Positions 5,678 through 7,823 of a stretch of 7,823 nucleotides of DNA are shown here, one piece after another; the stretch's first letter is position 1; every line of letters begins with the position of its first letter. Under the pieces are notes generated by a model that did not search any database, was not told the origin of the DNA, and saw only the letters and a program-made list of their open reading frames with translations. The position numbers and the translations under genes are program-made. Origin of the DNA: Candidatus Poribacteria bacterium (GTDB lineage: Bacteria; Poribacteria; WGA-4E; WGA-3G); NCBI GenBank assembly GCA_009835515.1, contig VXXH01000781.1, positions 1 through 7,823 of the forward strand. Reading direction: 5' to 3'.

Positions 5678-7065
5678 GCCTCTTGTGTTAAATTATCTTG
5701 TTGTGCCGGTTCGAGTGGCACATCCAAATTAGAACGAGAGAGACTCGGACCAGTATAGGGAACAATCCCTAATTCCTTCTGTGCCTCAATTCTCGCTAAC
5801 TCATCCTCATAAGTCAGATCCATGTCTAAATCTGCGAGACCATAGGCTGTCTCATGAGAACCACCAAGGCGAATCCATAATGCCGCTTTCTGAAGTTTTC
5901 GATAATCAGATTCACGGCCTTTCGCACCCCAATTAACCGAGTAATCAATGGAGTCCGGATTGATATTTGATAAAAGTAGTTGTCTGTTAAAAATTGGTCT
6001 TACAAAGCCGTACTCAGCGGCTTCACAAATCGCCATAAGGGTTCGCGCATAATCTTCTTCCTCCGCATCTACAACATTCAGATTTGTTGCTTTCTCCCGA
6101 CCCCCAGAAATCAATGCCATTGGCGTGAGGCCCACCATAAAAAGCAAGCCTTCAAAATGGTCTATATCTTCTTTATTACCAAGTTCAGAATCCCCTTGAA
6201 CAGCTTTCATATCCATTAGCCCGTTGCCGAAGAAATTGCTGACGGCATTCATAGGACGCTCAAGAGAATCCCTATTTTCCTCTTTAAATTTCTCAACTTC
6301 TTCCCAAGACCCCGGATTATCAGGTGTCCCAATATTGAAGAAGTAACGCATCCCCGACCGCAAATCCCGGCGAACAACCATATTTTCTTCACCAGAATCA
6401 ACGCGCTTGACAGTTTTTCGTCCCGCAAGATACAGCGGTGTTCCATAAGGCATACCATCCTCATACCGCCATTTCGCATGAATTATCTCCCATTCCTCAA
6501 ACTCCGCGAGTACCTCGTGGTCAAACAAACTTTTCGCTTGATAATACGGTTTCTTACCTTCCGGGAAATTACCTTTCGCATCCATACGAGAAAACGTCAT
6601 CTCTGCAGCCAGTTTCTTTGCAACCTCAATTTCACGCTGCGGAGTAATCATCAACTGGATAAACAAGTCACCGTCTCTCAGCAAAGCTTCGATCCAGCCA
6701 CGTAGATGTTCACGGTCATTGATCAAGTAACGACATCGATCTAAAACACCTTGCGCTTCAACGCGCGCCCGCTTACCCGGTCCATCTTCAACAGTAACAG
6801 AGAACGATTTCTCTGATGCGTCCGCCGAGAGTTTGTAAAAAACACGATTGAGACGCGGATCAGATTCCGAAATACGCCGCATCTCATGTAAAAGCCTATG
6901 CCGTCTGAAGTGTACAGAATACATCTCAGATTCAACATTCCCAGTCGTCAAAAACTTCTGATAACCAGGTTGCTGATCTACCACATGCCGAGGCACGCTC
7001 GCTGTGCGCGCCATCTCGTCTATTGGATTAAACAGTCTACTATGTGATCTGCGTCGCGTCTGCAT
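5671..7065 (-). CDS. Portal protein
   Basis: This encodes 464 residues. ATG 7065 (MQTRRRSHSRLFNPIDEMAR) was chosen because AGAGGT lies 9 bases upstream; an in-frame TTG at 7074 abuts that site and is unlikely. The product forms the dodecameric DNA-entry ring at one capsid vertex. It binds terminase and, later, the neck. Portal-like features, in order, are: helix HRLLHEMRRISESDPRLNRV (56-75); LLRDGDLFIQL (128-138), the gly/asp turn typical of T4-gp20-like portals; EWEIIHAKWR...MPYGTPLYLAG (191-215), the canonical 'I-H-x...YG-x-S/P-L' segment; ISGGREKATNLN...DYARTL (319-343), matching the stem/crown helices; and VRPIFNRQLL. Length is normal for the family. The first 26 bases overlap the upstream frameshifted gene. 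The protein ends at TGA 5673-5671, inside a hairpin 43 bases before the capsid start. Confidence 0.88.
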   Translation of the reverse strand: MQTRRRSHSRLFNPIDEMARTASVPRHVVDQQPGYQKFLTTGNVESEMYSVHFRRHRLLHEMRRISESDPRLNRVFYKLSADASEKSFSVTVEDGPGKRARVEAQGVLDRCRYLINDREHLRGWIEALLRDGDLFIQLMITPQREIEVAKKLAAEMTFSRMDAKGNFPEGKKPYYQAKSLFDHEVLAEFEEWEIIHAKWRYEDGMPYGTPLYLAGRKTVKRVDSGEENMVVRRDLRSGMRYFFNIGTPDNPGSWEEVEKFKEENRDSLERPMNAVSNFFGNGLMDMKAVQGDSELGNKEDIDHFEGLLFMVGLTPMALISGGREKATNLNVVDAEEEDYARTLMAICEAAEYGFVRPIFNRQLLLSNINPDSIDYSVNWGAKGRESDYRKLQKAALWIRLGGSHETAYGLADLDMDLTYEDELARIEAQKELGIVPYTGPSLSRSNLDVPLEPAQQDNLTQEAD

Positions 7066-7323
7066 CGAAATCAACCTCTAAAGTTTCAACTGTCTCAAAA
7101 CAATTCTCGTACTTGATAATCAACCCATTACGCTGAAGTGTTTCAGGATCACGACGATACCGGACTTCAGCTACCTCAATAAGCCCATCATTTACAAGCT
7201 GTTGAAGCTCTATAGCAACTTTCGCTTTTTTTTTTCAGCAACGAGGGCTTCATCTTTTCGATTACCAGAGATCCGTTGCATGCAACTTCTAATCCGTTTC
7301 TCCATTACCCGTGGATCAATCAT
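7040..7323 (-). CDS. Small protein upstream of portal, read with a -1 frameshift in a run of ten A
   Basis: ATG 7323 follows GAGG at a spacing of 11. The zero frame codes MIDPRVMEKRIRSCMQRISG, then NRKDEALVAE and KKKRKLL, and stops at TAG 7212-7210 after 37 residues. A -1 shift at the tract GAA-AAA-AAA-AAG-CGA gives KKKAKVAIELQQLVNDGLIE, then VAEVRYRRDPETL and a C-terminus VDFDADATQIT, ending at TAG 7042-7040. That makes 94 residues. The shifted frame overlaps the portal start by 26 bases and contains its ribosome site, exactly as expected for a real coupled gene. The tract holds the heptamer A-AAA-AAG known from dnaX-type -1 frameshifting, and A10 also permits transcriptional slippage. A missing A in the assembly gives the same protein. 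The N-terminal part is basic and the C-terminal part acidic; the family is not recognised. Confidence 0.7.
7226..7235 (-). promoter_or_regulatory. A10 slippery tract (recoding site or homopolymer error)
   Basis: There are ten T on the plus strand, so ten A in the message, read in the zero frame as GAA-AAA-AAA-AAG. The P- and A-site codons AAA-AAG can re-pair as AAA-AAA after a one-base backward slip. There is no clear Shine-Dalgarno-like stimulator upstream, and I see no strong hairpin directly downstream (only GTTG/CAAC with four pairs). That favours transcriptional slippage or a sequencing under-call over efficient ribosomal frameshifting. Confidence 0.6.
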
Positions 7324-7343
7324 AAGGAAAACAACCTCATAGA

Positions 7344-7607
7344 TTACTCATCTGCGCGTGCGAGTCCGATAACTTCCACTGAGCCATGACAGCCCGCGGT
7401 CTCCTCCAAACTCTGGATCGTCGATTTCAATGGCAAAGAACATCCTTCAAAAACATCTTCGACACGGGCAGACGGCAATGTTGACGAAAAAGAGAACGAC
7501 GTTGGCGAGGTGATCTCACAAATTACGCCTTGCTGCTTGAAGTTCTCAACAACCACATTCAGCATATTCATCATCTGGGAATCATGTAGTACTTTTTGGG
7601 TTAGCAT
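7344..7607 (-). CDS. Small hypothetical phage protein, first full gene of the operon
   Basis: This encodes 87 residues starting MLTQKVLHDSQMMNMLNVVV. ATG 7607 has an excellent ribosome site, AAGGAG, 8 bases upstream. Later in-frame ATGs at codons 12, 13 and 15 have none. The N-terminal 27 residues look helical. The rest is Ser/Thr-rich with short strands (EITSPTSFSFSS, SVEVIGLARADE) and three Cys at residues 30, 56 and 73. There is no signal peptide or membrane helix. The gene is the first substantial one after the promoter and leader, its start overlaps the stop of a 20-codon leader ORF, and it ends 20 bases before the next start. I do not recognise the family. A regulatory or small head-assembly role is possible, but nothing in the sequence shows it. 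Confidence 0.75.
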   Translation of the reverse strand: MLTQKVLHDSQMMNMLNVVVENFKQQGVICEITSPTSFSFSSTLPSARVEDVFEGCSLPLKSTIQSLEETAGCHGSVEVIGLARADE

Positions 7608-7663
7608 AAAAAACGCTCCTTAAATGAAAAAGAGAACGCGCCAGAACACGTTCTCTTACTCAT
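7601..7663 (-). CDS. 20-codon leader peptide ORF overlapping the terminator-like hairpin and the next gene start
   Basis: ATG 7663 lies 4 bases after GAGGG, a fair ribosome site. The ORF codes MSKRTCSGAFSFSFKERFLC and ends at TAA 7603-7601, overlapping the ATG of the 87-residue gene (ATGCTAA). Its first codons form the shared arm of two competing RNA pairings, and its middle codons run through the hairpin. Ribosomes translating it would therefore open the hairpin and arrive at the next start. No run of a single regulatory amino acid is present, apart from Ser/Phe alternation (FSFSF), so classic amino-acid attenuation is not indicated. It may be a leader peptide or a chance ORF. Confidence 0.4.
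   Translation of the reverse strand: MSKRTCSGAFSFSFKERFLC
7627..7657 (-). terminator. Weak intrinsic-terminator-like hairpin in the 5' leader
   Basis: In the transcript AAGAGAACG (7657-7649) pairs with CGUUCUCUU (7638-7630), nine perfect pairs around a 10-base loop. It is followed directly by UUU (7629-7627), giving five consecutive U with the stem end. The U tract is short, so termination would be partial. It lies between the promoter and the first full gene, which suits an attenuator. The left arm can instead pair with the 5' end of the transcript. Confidence 0.5.
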
Positions 7664-7731
7664 AATTCCCTCACTCAACAATTCGTAGTTGCTGGAGTAG
7701 AGCAATAAGCCCTACTCCTCGAGTAAGAGAA
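7651..7731 (-). promoter_or_regulatory. Long-range 5' leader pairing that competes with the terminator-like hairpin
   Basis: UUCUCUUACUC (7731-7721), at the predicted 5' end of the transcript, is perfectly complementary over 11 bases to GAGUAAGAGAA (7661-7651). It encloses a 7-bp hairpin (GGAGUAG 7718-7712 with CUACUCC 7700-7694) and a weak 4-bp one (7676-7679 with 7688-7691). The downstream arm is the same segment used by the terminator-like hairpin and also includes the leader ORF start region. The two folds therefore exclude each other, like an antiterminator/terminator pair. This is a structural reading by eye; no riboswitch class was recognised. Confidence 0.5.
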
Positions 7732-7742
7732 TGCTTTTTAGT

Positions 7743-7772
7743 AGTATACAAAAAACACAAAGTTTATGTCAA
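7743..7772 (-). promoter_or_regulatory. Sigma70-type promoter driving the head operon
   Basis: On the minus strand, TTGACA (7772-7767) matches the -35 consensus exactly. TATACT (7748-7743) matches five of six -10 positions, and the spacer is 18 bp. An AT-rich segment with A/T runs lies upstream (7773-7823), like an UP element. The transcript should start near 7736, immediately before the first arm of the leader pairing. This is the only strong promoter I found in the window, and it suggests transcription by host RNA polymerase. Confidence 0.75.
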
Positions 7773-7780
7773 ATAAAAAA

Positions 7781-7799
7781 TGAATTTGGCTAAAATTCA
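7781..7799. repeat. 7-bp inverted repeat upstream of the promoter, possible operator or activator site
   Basis: TGAATTT (7781-7787) and AAATTCA (7793-7799) are perfect inverted arms with a 5-base centre GGCTA. The site lies 8 bases upstream of the -35 element, centred about 54 bases before the predicted transcript start, a usual place for activator or repressor binding. Its AT-rich content makes chance occurrence possible. The rest of 7773-7823 has no ORF and no other recognised signal. Confidence 0.35.
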
Positions 7800-7823
7800 G
7801 GAAATTCTACATTTTTTTCACAT

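Noticed and set aside
7651..7731. Cloverleaf-like fold in the leader as a tRNA or tRNA-like gene
   Set aside because: The closing stem has 11 pairs, only two internal hairpins are visible, and there is no T-loop, CCA or anticodon-arm pattern.
1..7823. CRISPR arrays, insertion sequences, integrase or attachment sites
   Set aside because: No spaced direct repeats, transposase motifs or terminal inverted repeats with target duplications were seen.

Overview
The window is part of a tailed (Caudovirales-type) bacteriophage or prophage genome. It holds the start of a head-assembly transcription unit, and every supported gene lies on the minus strand, so the order of transcription runs from right to left. 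Composition is moderate to slightly AT-rich by eye. Genes are packed tightly (TGATG, ATGA and TAG-T-ATG junctions), most have Shine-Dalgarno sites, and the single good promoter is of the bacterial sigma70 type. TGA, TAG and TAA all act as stops, so the standard bacterial code applies. The host cannot be named from the sequence.

Layout in transcription order. At 7823-7608 there is no long gene. It carries a near-consensus promoter (TTGACA, 18 bp, TATACT), a small inverted repeat just upstream of it, and a structured 5' leader. In that leader an 11-bp long-range pairing and a 9-bp terminator-like hairpin share the same RNA segment, and a 20-codon leader ORF runs across the hairpin into the next gene. 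Then come a small unknown protein (7607-7344), a small protein whose frame is interrupted at a run of ten A (7323-7040), the portal protein (7065-5671), and a 994-residue fusion of prohead protease, Gln-rich/helical scaffold-like region and HK97-fold major capsid protein (5627-2643). A perfect 10-bp hairpin follows the capsid gene.

Downstream are a 77-residue protein with the Acb2/Tad1 hairpin-family signature (2482-2249), which suggests an anti-CBASS/anti-Thoeris signalling-nucleotide sponge sitting inside the structural operon, and a 239-residue putative head-tail adaptor (2249-1530). Next is a roughly 330-bp stretch with one or two small genes that are frameshifted or interrupted (1510-1198). 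A 194-residue probable connector protein (1197-613) and an unfinished gene that leaves the left edge (611-1) complete the window.

How the genes fit together: portal, protease, scaffold and capsid build the prohead, and the left-hand genes probably close the head and join it to the tail. The Acb2-like protein would be made together with the virion parts and would mop up the cyclic-nucleotide alarm signals that CBASS- or Thoeris-type defences raise during infection. Two genes show the same type of -1 frame break in runs of A. This is either recoding (ribosomal or transcriptional slippage) or single-A under-calls in the assembly, and the sequence alone cannot decide between them.
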